Shown here: positions 27,001 to 35,121 of the stretch, piece after piece | Layout: the number at the start of each line of letters is the position of its first letter | Numbering within the stretch: the stretch's first letter is position 1 | From: Methylophilus sp. 13 | Lineage (GTDB): Bacteria > Pseudomonadota > Gammaproteobacteria > Burkholderiales > Methylophilaceae | Assembly (NCBI RefSeq): GCF_015354335.1 | Contig: NZ_JADKYR010000003.1 | Span: 496,001 to 560,000, forward strand | Length of the DNA: 64,000 nucleotides | Direction of reading: 5' to 3' | Position numbers and translations under genes: made by a program | The notes under the pieces: model-generated | What the model was told of the DNA's origin: nothing | What the model saw: the letters and a program-made list of their open reading frames with translations, nothing else | The model's database searches: none

Positions 27001-30000
27001 TTACTTCGTTAGTTCCGGTTAGTATGAGATTTTCAAGATTACTTGAAGCACCTAATATGAAAGTCACGCTGCTCTGCACTGTATCTACGCCACCTGTAGA
27101 GGTTTCAGTGATGGTATCTGTTGTGCTATCCACGATGTAAGTATCGTTGCCGTCACCACCAATTAAGATATCGACCCCAGCTCCACCATCTAAAGTGTCG
27201 TCACCTGCAGCTCCATTCAAAGTATTTGCAAGGTCATTACCTATTAAAGTATTGTCTAAACCGTTTCCAGTAGCGGTTGTAGCATTACCAAACAGTATCA
27301 GGTTTTCAACGTTGGCATCGAGGTTACGACCCAAATTCACAGAGGTATACACTGTATCAATACCTTCATTTGAATTCTCAGTGACCGTATCGTTTGTACT
27401 ATCTACGAAGTATGTGTCATCACCTGCGCCCCCTTGCATGACATCTTCTCCCTGTGCGCCATCCAATATATTGTTAGCAGCATTACCTATCAGGGTATTG
27501 TTCAGAGTATTACCGGTCGCATTGATGTTATCGCTACCGGTTAACGTCAGGTTTTCTAGATTCTGCCCAAGCGTCCAGGAAACTGATGATTGAACAGTAT
27601 CGACACCTTCATTGGTATTCTCTGTAACCCGATCAGTCCCAACATCTACGATATAGGTATCATTACCCAAACCACCAACAAGGTCATCAGAGCCTTCTCT
27701 ACCATCTAGGATGTTATTTCCTGCATTCCCAACAACCCTATTTGCTGCAGAATTCCCGGTACCATTTATATCAGATGTACTGGTTAGGGTGAGCATTTCT
27801 ACATTATCAGACAATGTATATGTCACCGATGCTTGTACTGCATCATATCCGCCACCTGGTAACTCAATGACAACATCATTCACATTGTCAACGATATAGG
27901 TATCGTCTCCAGTGCGTCCTTCCATTCTATCTGCACCAGCCTTACCATTAATCGTATTTCCTCCACTATCCCCAACCAAGTTATCATCCCCAGCAGTTCC
28001 CAATATTTCTGCGCTTGTTGCAAAGATAAAGTTACTGGCAGTCAGGCTGGCTGGAGGGACATTTCGAAGTGTAATTACTGGCGCATTTGCACTACTACCA
28101 ACAACAATTCTGGTAATTGTTGTAGAGCCAGAAGTAAATGGTTGAGCAATAATAAGATCGGATAGTTTAGTAATGTCTGCATAGTTTCTCAGATCAATTT
28201 TATCTTCACTGACATTAAAATCCCCGATCAGGTTGCTTGAGGTGACTACCGTACCAGCCCCAGTAACTGTTAAACCAAAACGCTGAGAGCCACCTGCTGA
28301 ATTCTTCAAGACGTACGTATCTGAACCAGCGCCACCAAGCATGCCGTAATTCAAAGTGCTGGTCGTGATATTCAATTCGCCCAGATCGTTATCAATATAA
28401 ATGGTATCGTTTCCAGCTTCACCAGAGAGTAGATCACGTCCAGTACCACCATCCAGCAGATCGTCTCCATCGCCACCAAATAACGCATCGTCGCCACTGT
28501 TGCCTAGTAATATATCGTCACCCGCATTACCAGCTAAACCATCGTTGCCACTACCGCCAACCAGGAAATCATTGCCACCACCACCATATAAAGTATCGTT
28601 ACCGGCCCCACCCTCTAGCCAGTCGTTCCCAGCACTGGTCCCACTATAATCGCCCCAAAGCGTATCATTCCCATCCCCACCATCTAAGAGATCTCGATTA
28701 TTATCAGCACCAACAGCATCATTCCCTGCCATTGCGTAATAAGTCATATCTCCACTGGTCGTTGGCAAAAGTAAGGACTGTGCTGACGCATCACCTGATG
28801 CAAACGCGTTTGCCATGTAAGGTGTGTAACGATCCAATGCAGTCTGATCTTTCAGGATTAGCACTGACTGCTCTGTGAGGTTTGCCAAAGTCATATTCTT
28901 GATCAAAACACTTTGAGCACTGCCTAAGTCCAGGCGAACATCAGAACCTATCTGTGTTTTGGTGATCTGGCTAAAGTCTTCCAGGCCAGAGAAACCAATC
29001 AGAATAATTTTCTCGCCAGCAGTAGCCAAACTAAAATCAGTAATAGTGTCTTGTGAGCCAGCATCAGCGCGGATAACAAACAAGTCTCGATCAGCCCCAC
29101 CTGTGAGCGTATCGTTGCCTTTTCCACCGTCCAAAAAGTCGAGTTGTGCTCCGCCACTCAAACTATCATCGCCACGACCACCTACTAGCCGGTTAGCATC
29201 TGCGTTACCAATCAATGTATCGTTTCCATCCCCGCCAAATGCATGCTCTACATTGCCGTTGATAGTGAATGTTCTACCACCAATCGTGGAAGTACTGCCA
29301 TTATTCAAATTAATGGTAACGTTCGTGGATACTGCCGCTGCATTAATAATGTCCAATCCAGAGTTGGTGTCCGTAATGGTAGTTCGGCTAGCACCAGGAG
29401 CCGTTGCAAACTCATCCGTAAAGTAATAGACATTATCAGCAGTAGATGAAATAACCGGGGCTGCGCCATACACATTGTCTCGACTATTGAAAGTCTCATT
29501 AAAGTCACTGCCATAGACATCTACTTTCCAGCCATATAAAGTACCAGTGCCTCTGCCACTACGATCAGTGATTTTAAGTTGCCAGTTTCCTTGTGCATTC
29601 TCACCGTAGCTGTGGGTGGTATCGAGAGCGAAAGTCAGCCTGCCGTCCCCCACTTCACCACCAGGGTTCGCCGTATAAGTCCCGGTGTTCGCTAACAAAA
29701 TACTTTTGGTACCCGTCGGTGAAATCAACTCCACCGTTAAATCGCCCCAGTTTGAATGGTTAACATCCAGGCTGACTGTCGCATGCTCTACACGCAAGCC
29801 CGCACCAATACTCAAAGTACGGGTAATGACTGCACCATCTGCAATTGCAACATTCAGGTTTGCGGCATTATTCATACTGCCTTCGCCACTCACCAAGTGT
29901 CGTTCATTGAGGCTTGTATGATTGCCTCCGATCCAAGTTTCAGCCAATCTCACCGCCGCTCTGGCATCAATCTCGCCAAACCCATAGTCATGGCTTGTAT

Positions 30001-33000
30001 GCATTCCGCCACCGTTCCAGTCTGTAGCGCCGTTCCAAACCGTATCCGTGTTTGGATCATTCACCTTTTTAGCTGTAATCGCCAATATCTTCTGTACATC
30101 TCGCCAGCCTAAATTGGGGTTGGCTTCCAGCATTAAAGCAACTACGCCAGAAATAATCGGCGTTGCAAAACTGGTACCTTGAGTTGCACTGTAGTCAGAA
30201 CCAAAAGTAGAACCACTATCAGACTCTATCAACCGGCTTGACGATGCAATATTAGATGCAGGTGCGGATACTAAAATACTTGCACCTGGGTTGGAGAACG
30301 GGGTGCCGCCAATTTGCAAGCTGCCTAAATCTGAAGCCGCATTGATACCCCCAGCCACAATCACACCACGGTTAGCAGTCAATGCATTTGTATTTGTGTT
30401 TCCGCCTTTTTGCCGGTCATTGCCCCCGGCCATCACAATGACAGTGCCAAGACCATTTCTACCATTCTGGACTGCATCCAGAATTCCACTTTGTAACAAT
30501 CCAACTGGGACGACATTGATATCAAAGTTGGATACAGCACCCCAGCTATTATTTACAACATCATAGTTTTTGAAGGTTGCCAAAGCATTAGTAATTTCTT
30601 GCTCCATTGCCGGAATGGTGAGACCAGAGCCTTGGATATAATGCCCGGAAATTTTTGCATCGTATGCTACACCTACGCCGCCTTCACCATTACGCGCACC
30701 GACGATTACGCCTGCAACCATAGTGGCATGATTTGAATAAGTCTGCGGGATATTGCTGTTAGGGTTCGACAACCAATTTTGATCCAGATTTGGCTTTAGG
30801 TCAGGATGGGTCACATCCAAGATTTCGGGGCCAACAGAGAACTCACCACCTGGTTCAAACTGAGCAATTTTTACACCTTTACCAGTGTAATCCTGCCAAA
30901 CCGGAATAATATTCGCTTCGCTTAAATACCATTGATCAACTACTAAGGGATCAAGTGGCACATCTGGTGTACGCAAATAAACTGCTGCTTTCATAGTTGC
31001 CGATGCACCATTAGAAATCACTTGAGTTACATTATTCGCTGCATCAGCAATGCTATATTTGAAACCCATGATGCCTTTGTAATTAGGGTCCGCGATAAAT
31101 TGTATTTCGCCATTAGTAATAGTAGGCGTCCACTCTTTTGTCGTGGCATCATAGCTACCCACGATAGTGCCACCCTGAACATCAGTAATCACAGTAATAT
31201 GCAACGCATCATTCTGGCGATCAATATCATTACCCAGCAACTGAGATACATTGATTAGCTGTACTCCACTACGAGTAAATGCTGTACCGCTGGCATTCTT
31301 GTCCAAAATATCTTTCACTGGCATAGGCGCTGCCAGATCAGGGTCAACCCACGAAACATCCTTGAAGGAAAGCTTCTCAACATTGGTCAGCGTGTCAGTG
31401 CCATCACGCCCCAGCAAATCAGTTACCCGGTACTTATTATTCTCGAGTTTTGTTACCCGATACTCGGCATAACTGCCAGAAAACTCTGCAACGTCATTAC
31501 CAGCACCACCATCTATACTGTCATCGCCTTGACCGCCATTAAGCACATCGTTACCGTCGCCACCTGACAAGCTGTCATCGTCCTGTCCGCCTTCGATAAT
31601 GTCGTCGCCAGCACCGCCCATGAGTTGGTCCCTGCCACGATGACCGCGGATCAAGTCATTACCAGCACCACCATCAATGAGATCCTGCCCATCTTCGCCA
31701 GAGAGTACATCGTTAGCTGCACCACCGATGATAATGTCATCACCCTCGCCAGCTTTAACAAACACACTACTACGGCCACCGCCAATAAAGATATCATTCC
31801 CACGGCCGCCCACAGCCACTTCAATATGGCTTTGTGTCAGGTTAAGCGTCACCCCCTCATCTCCTATCACTTGCGCAATGTCATTGCCATCGCCGCCATC
31901 AATGGTATCAAGGCTGTCGAATAACAGGACATCATCGCCTGCACCCGCATTCATGGTGTCAGCGCCTTGTCCTCCAGCTAACCAGTTATTGGAAGCATCA
32001 CCAATCAGAGTATCGTTCCCACTATTGCCATATAAATTGTTAACACCTAAGGTTGCAGCATTCAGGGTGGTGCCAGTGGTAATAGACGTGCTGTAAGCAG
32101 TCACAGCCTGACCATTCGCAGGCGCTTCGGTGCTGATCTTGACACCATTCGCATCAATAGTGAAAGTAGAACCGGCAGGGTTAGCAATAAAATCTACCGA
32201 CTGCACAGTTTTGCTCTGACCATTCTGGACAAAGGTCCCGCTGGCGCGTACCTGATTACCGCCATTGACGAGGCCTGACTGATTCGTTGAACTGAGGTTA
32301 ATCGAGGTAATACCCAGTTCAGCCAACGTTTTAAGTTCACCTGCGTCAGTTGCCCCATCCGCATTGGCATCTATCCATACGCGTACCTGAGAGTAGGCAG
32401 TATCTTTATTATCAAAAATATTGTCCTTGTACCCTGCACTGCCAACGGTGCCATTGCCTTTGTCCAGGCTCTGTAGCGCCTCAAAGCCATTGTTATATGC
32501 TCGATTACCCCCTGCTGCCACGTTGTAAAACTCAGAGAGCGTTTCATGAATACCATCAATATTGTTGTCGCCATCAATGTCATGTACCAGTATGCCATCA
32601 GTGTTAAAAGTCTGGCCGGTAGTGGTATTGGCTTTCACCCAACCAGTTTGCTCTTTGCTGGCACTTGTGTCTCGGTCAATATCAAATAAGACATTGCGTT
32701 CAGCATATGAAGTGAGTTGTACACCATCCCCATTGAGGTCGAGAATCAGCGGGTCAACATAGGTGAAGCTACCTTTAAGGGTAGAAGACACACTGTTGTT
32801 TACAGCAAAGTTAGGTGCGTAAACAGCCTGACCGTTGAATACGCCTACAGGTGAGCCATATTGATTAATGGGAGTACTAGGACCGCTTGGAGTACCATGC
32901 AGCGTAGAAATCGGGGTCAGAGTGCCATTCGGACTTAAAACGATATTGTAGGGATTAGTATTACCTACACGGATACCATCTGTGGCAGTTAAGCCCTTCA

Positions 33001-34252
33001 AAACGTCAATGTAGCTACTGCCGTTAAGAGTGTTGTCGCTGAATCCCACGGTGGCAACCGGTTTGACGACTGCAAGGCCAGCGGCTACGTTGGCAGCAGC
33101 AGCGGCTTCGGAAGCTGTAGGTGTTTGTGTAACATTGAAGTTAGGAGCTGTAGCAGTCGTACTTACCAACAAGCCGTTCTGAACTGTGGGGAGGTTGAGC
33201 ACAGTACCTGCTGGTGGATCTATTACATTGACTCCAGGATTAGCCGCTTGAAGTTGATCTATTGTGATTCCGGCAGCAGCGGCGATTAAATCGCCTTTAG
33301 CGCCAGTACCGACGGTCCAAGTGTTGCCGCCAGTACTATTTATCGGGACACCATCCCTAAACATTTGAACCTTCGATACTACGCTTCCATCTACTTTCTT
33401 ATCTGTAAAGCTGACTAACGTTTGTCTGCTGTCTACTGTGACAACTTTAGTACTTGCGTTCCCAGATTCAAATGTTGTGGAATTTACAGAAAGGTTTACT
33501 TTGGTTTCATGGTAATTAGGATCAGTTGCTGGCAATCCATTAAGCACATCATTTAAAGATGTATACCCACCGCTACCAAACAACCGAGTTTCAAATGGAA
33601 ATGCCCCTAAAGTCTTTCCATTTGCATCAAACACTTGAACCAACCCCTTACTAGTCTGATAGCCAGATATAGGTAGGTTGACTACATTGTATGTTGATCC
33701 AGGATTCTTGGTAATAAACTCTTGAATTGATTTAGAATAATTTGTAGTACTATTTCCCAACTCACCGATAAACTCAATTGCAGCATGACCAACTATTGGC
33801 CAAAAAGCTTTCCATTCATTAATATAGCTTAGACCAAGTGAAAAATTTCCAGCAAGTATTTCTTTTCCACCGATCATCCCATTTCCTGGGAACCATTGAC
33901 CTAATCCCTTGGAATCCCAAACTTTTCTAGCGCCAAGTAACATATCTATGTCTGGCGGTACAATCGCTTTGCCGTCTGATAGTTGCCGAATCAGATTAAA
34001 ATCATTTTGTGCGATTTCTCTAGAAAAAGTCCCAACATCAATAGTGTAGAGATTTGGGTTAATAGCCTTAATTTGATCATTGACTGACCAAGCGATTCCT
34101 CCTACAACATTGCTAGAAGATGATATTTGCGCCATCAGTAATGCTGACTCACTACCTGTAAATTTATACAAATTTACATAAAAAGCTACCCGGTCATCGT
34201 TATCTAGATTCGTTTTTAGTTGCTGGTATTGGGTTTGCGTTAAGGTAGCCAT
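24083..34252 (-). CDS. Giant RTX protein with subtilisin-like (S8) and P domains, type I secreted
   Basis: 3389 aa, no signal peptide. Approximate order: N-terminal helical region (1-230); LysM-like segment (310-360); Ca-binding DLNGDGVQL / DIDGDNNIDG region (500-700); RTX repeats (740-925); Ig/cadherin-like part (about 990-1090); S8 peptidase (1110-1440); P domain (1460-1577); RTX blocks (near 1675, 1855-1950); tandem modules with VDTVQSSVTYTLG and GTGN cores (2110-2640); further RTX blocks (2785-3220); Leu/Ser-rich C-terminus ending in IKLS, the expected secretion signal. S8 residues: H1175 in NHATMVAG, N1278 in AGGND, S1361 in GTSFATP, but E1133 occupies the position of the catalytic Asp. 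Its start overlaps the stop of the 239-aa gene (TAATG). Likely cell-surface or released adhesin/protease; activity uncertain. Confidence 0.9.
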   Translation of the reverse strand: MATLTQTQYQQLKTNLDNDDRVAFYVNLYKFTGSESALLMAQISSSSNVVGGIAWSVNDQIKAINPNLYTIDVGTFSREIAQNDFNLIRQLSDGKAIVPPDIDMLLGARKVWDSKGLGQWFPGNGMIGGKEILAGNFSLGLSYINEWKAFWPIVGHAAIEFIGELGNSTTNYSKSIQEFITKNPGSTYNVVNLPISGYQTSKGLVQVFDANGKTLGAFPFETRLFGSGGYTSLNDVLNGLPATDPNYHETKVNLSVNSTTFESGNASTKVVTVDSRQTLVSFTDKKVDGSVVSKVQMFRDGVPINSTGGNTWTVGTGAKGDLIAAAAGITIDQLQAANPGVNVIDPPAGTVLNLPTVQNGLLVSTTATAPNFNVTQTPTASEAAAAANVAAGLAVVKPVATVGFSDNTLNGSSYIDVLKGLTATDGIRVGNTNPYNIVLSPNGTLTPISTLHGTPSGPSTPINQYGSPVGVFNGQAVYAPNFAVNNSVSSTLKGSFTYVDPLILDLNGDGVQLTSYAERNVLFDIDRDTSASKEQTGWVKANTTTGQTFNTDGILVHDIDGDNNIDGIHETLSEFYNVAAGGNRAYNNGFEALQSLDKGNGTVGSAGYKDNIFDNKDTAYSQVRVWIDANADGATDAGELKTLAELGITSINLSSTNQSGLVNGGNQVRASGTFVQNGQSKTVQSVDFIANPAGSTFTIDANGVKISTEAPANGQAVTAYSTSITTGTTLNAATLGVNNLYGNSGNDTLIGDASNNWLAGGQGADTMNAGAGDDVLLFDSLDTIDGGDGNDIAQVIGDEGVTLNLTQSHIEVAVGGRGNDIFIGGGRSSVFVKAGEGDDIIIGGAANDVLSGEDGQDLIDGGAGNDLIRGHRGRDQLMGGAGDDIIEGGQDDDSLSGGDGNDVLNGGQGDDSIDGGAGNDVAEFSGSYAEYRVTKLENNKYRVTDLLGRDGTDTLTNVEKLSFKDVSWVDPDLAAPMPVKDILDKNASGTAFTRSGVQLINVSQLLGNDIDRQNDALHITVITDVQGGTIVGSYDATTKEWTPTITNGEIQFIADPNYKGIMGFKYSIADAANNVTQVISNGASATMKAAVYLRTPDVPLDPLVVDQWYLSEANIIPVWQDYTGKGVKIAQFEPGGEFSVGPEILDVTHPDLKPNLDQNWLSNPNSNIPQTYSNHATMVAGVIVGARNGEGGVGVAYDAKISGHYIQGSGLTIPAMEQEITNALATFKNYDVVNNSWGAVSNFDINVVPVGLLQSGILDAVQNGRNGLGTVIVMAGGNDRQKGGNTNTNALTANRGVIVAGGINAASDLGSLQIGGTPFSNPGASILVSAPASNIASSSRLIESDSGSTFGSDYSATQGTSFATPIISGVVALMLEANPNLGWRDVQKILAITAKKVNDPNTDTVWNGATDWNGGGMHTSHDYGFGEIDARAAVRLAETWIGGNHTSLNERHLVSGEGSMNNAANLNVAIADGAVITRTLSIGAGLRVEHATVSLDVNHSNWGDLTVELISPTGTKSILLANTGTYTANPGGEVGDGRLTFALDTTHSYGENAQGNWQLKITDRSGRGTGTLYGWKVDVYGSDFNETFNSRDNVYGAAPVISSTADNVYYFTDEFATAPGASRTTITDTNSGLDIINAAAVSTNVTINLNNGSTSTIGGRTFTINGNVEHAFGGDGNDTLIGNADANRLVGGRGDDSLSGGAQLDFLDGGKGNDTLTGGADRDLFVIRADAGSQDTITDFSLATAGEKIILIGFSGLEDFSQITKTQIGSDVRLDLGSAQSVLIKNMTLANLTEQSVLILKDQTALDRYTPYMANAFASGDASAQSLLLPTTSGDMTYYAMAGNDAVGADNNRDLLDGGDGNDTLWGDYSGTSAGNDWLEGGAGNDTLYGGGGNDFLVGGSGNDGLAGNAGDDILLGNSGDDALFGGDGDDLLDGGTGRDLLSGEAGNDTIYIDNDLGELNITTSTLNYGMLGGAGSDTYVLKNSAGGSQRFGLTVTGAGTVVTSSNLIGDFNVSEDKIDLRNYADITKLSDLIIAQPFTSGSTTITRIVVGSSANAPVITLRNVPPASLTASNFIFATSAEILGTAGDDNLVGDSGGNTINGKAGADRMEGRTGDDTYIVDNVNDVVIELPGGGYDAVQASVTYTLSDNVEMLTLTSTSDINGTGNSAANRVVGNAGNNILDGREGSDDLVGGLGNDTYIVDVGTDRVTENTNEGVDTVQSSVSWTLGQNLENLTLTGSDNINATGNTLNNTLIGNAANNILDGAQGEDVMQGGAGDDTYFVDSTNDTVTENSNEGIDTVYTSVNLGRNLDANVENLILFGNATTATGNGLDNTLIGNDLANTLNGAAGDDTLDGGAGVDILIGGDGNDTYIVDSTTDTITETSTGGVDTVQSSVTFILGASSNLENLILTGTNEVNGTGNALNNLLIGNSGNNTLSGGDGNDNLNGGAGTDTLVGGNGNDTYIVDSTTDTITETSTGGVDTVQSSVTYTLGATSNLENLILTGSAAINGTGNTLNNVITGNSAANTLNGGTGVDTLIGGDGNDIYIVDTTTDTITETSTGGVDTVQSSVTYTLGATSHLENLTLTGTAAINGTGNDSNNVLIGNSGNNVLNGGGGSDTLIGAAGNDTYVVGQYEITSYSSAEVGIDIVIDSDSTAGNNDTVEVGFENLLQGQEYSNAYGNYTFYLNVNRKLTNDNHDNLEISAEGSYITDSPVSSSEYFSRLLIQDQFKESSKIEQIKFSPTGEVLAMQSYLTRVGYNFIGSDNNDTMYGTSGVKSMNGGLGNDFMYGNEASNTLYGGAGDDTLSGGAGDDYLYGGDGSDTYVFSRGDGIDVAADEHWNPDYTAISGGSFESQTIRVNASSNEVNLTRTANLFAWGSQPAQKSNLVVEFINNTADRLTFNDWWSVDSSNANRKIVFNDKTINLDEIEMTLTFKPSTTGADLRYGSNRNDTISGSSGNDILIGMGGADILNGDNGQDRLYGGLGNDQLYGGLDNDYLYGEDGNDSLYGGDGNDTLDGGVGADRLDGGTGWNTYYVDNIGDVVVGNGEVYSDIQTYTLANGQTNWVTISNNGSNALGNAEDNTIKGNSRSNFIIGNAGIDHLSGGVAGFDILQGGEGNDSLDRDVNGWYTNDALGNAILDGGAGDDYLSSRFIGQTGQQAGNDALIGGKGNDIIYASRDQDGIPGEDSEQPYYAGMTGNDVILFNVGDGQDTLYAGDGPKLTLSLGKLSSYDQLSLTRSGSDLVLNVGASDKITLADWYANNSAVNAKSIANLQVVAESLTGFSTQSSNTLRNNKIENFNFANLVAAFDAAGSISNWQLTETRLSAHLKTGSNTEAIGGDIAYQYGRNGSLTGMGLNATQAVLSDANFGKVAQTFSTSTIGANEAIKLS
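26440..27610 (-). repeat. Tandem module repeats inside the RTX gene
   Basis: Several units of roughly 260-350 bp encode a GNDTYIVDSTTDTITETSTGG-type block plus an EnLtLtG / GTGN block. The segments starting near 26529 and 26787 are nearly identical over more than 60 bp at DNA level, suggesting recent duplication or gene conversion. Confidence 0.85.
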
Positions 34253-34971
34253 TATCTCTCTCCTGAGTTTTTAGTTTGATTAAAAATCGCTTGTTCAACC
34301 TGCTTAATAACTTTCTGGTTCACTTCTCGCCAACGATAAAGATGTTTTCTGCGCATTTGATAGCTGATATAAAAACCCTGTTGCATGAAGTAATTAACAT
34401 TACAGCCCACATCGGTTTTTAGTTCTGCGCCTCCTATGTAATAAGGCATTGCGCAACTAATCCAAACATCTTTACCACCATCTTTTGGAATAATGTAGCT
34501 AAAACCTGCCCCAGTGCTTGAATAGCGATGAGTATCTTCTGATTTAACTAACAATCCATCGCCCTCAGGTATGTCAACAATAATTGGGTTCGCTAATACT
34601 GCGTGCATCTCATAAGCATGAGCAAACCATTGCTCTTTGGACTCATCAAAAAAGTGAATGTCTATATTCATATCATCATCGTTTTTCCACATCACCGCAT
34701 CATCAAAGATTTTCACGCGTGACAAATTAATCCAAAATATGTCCAGAGCCCCTCGTTCATCAACTATTGGCGCAAACTCTCGACTAATCTGCATGTGAAG
34801 GACTTTATTGCAAGTTGTTCTGCTCTTATTTGTATCAAGATTCCACTTTGTACAAGCATCTACTTTTATAAAATGTGGACGCTCATAGCAATACCAGCTT
34901 ATGTAAATCAGAAAAAGTAAAGCACCAATCAATATCACTTTACTTTGCCTAAAAATTTTAATTTTATTCAC
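34252..34971 (-). CDS. Membrane-anchored 239-aa protein coupled to the RTX gene
   Basis: Not recognised. The N-terminus carries one hydrophobic helix (VILIGALLFLIYISWYCY) after a basic stretch, so it is probably an inner-membrane protein with a periplasmic domain; four or five Cys residues in the periplasmic part (DACTKW, TTCNK, ISCAM, VGCNV) could form disulfides. The stop overlaps the RTX start by 1 nt (TAATG), implying coordinated translation. Candidate roles are accessory factor or inhibitor of the co-expressed peptidase-containing RTX protein; both are guesses. Confidence 0.8.
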   Translation of the reverse strand: MNKIKIFRQSKVILIGALLFLIYISWYCYERPHFIKVDACTKWNLDTNKSRTTCNKVLHMQISREFAPIVDERGALDIFWINLSRVKIFDDAVMWKNDDDMNIDIHFFDESKEQWFAHAYEMHAVLANPIIVDIPEGDGLLVKSEDTHRYSSTGAGFSYIIPKDGGKDVWISCAMPYYIGGAELKTDVGCNVNYFMQQGFYISYQMRRKHLYRWREVNQKVIKQVEQAIFNQTKNSGER

Positions 34972-35027
34972 TTGGTTACCCTTATTTTTTCTTATGTATT
35001 AGCCAATGAATAACGCTGTAACCTTTG

Positions 35028-35053
35028 GCATTAGCTACGACTAATGCTGTCAA
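35028..35053 (-). promoter_or_regulatory. 20-bp palindrome next to TTGACA, upstream of the 239-aa/RTX genes
   Basis: GCATTAG (35028-35034) faces CTAATGC (35041-35047) exactly, and on the minus strand TTGACA (35053-35048) abuts it. The site is about 60-80 bp before the 239-aa start and just downstream of the LuxR-fusion gene. A matching -10 at 17 bp is not seen, so its nature as a promoter is uncertain. Confidence 0.45.
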
Positions 35054-35121
35054 TCATTGCACACGGTTTTAATATGCACATCCGGAAAATTCCCTAGTCA
35101 CACAAAATTCACAATCAGTAC

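Noticed and set aside
25200..28700. Short periodic DNA repeats that might suggest a CRISPR array
   Set aside because: The period follows the 27-bp (nonapeptide) RTX code inside one continuous frame; no unique spacers.
24600..33900. Many plus-strand open frames opposite the giant RTX gene
   Set aside because: They follow the repeat period of the RTX codons, have biased Pro/Ser-rich translations and no ribosome-binding sites; shadows of the repeats.
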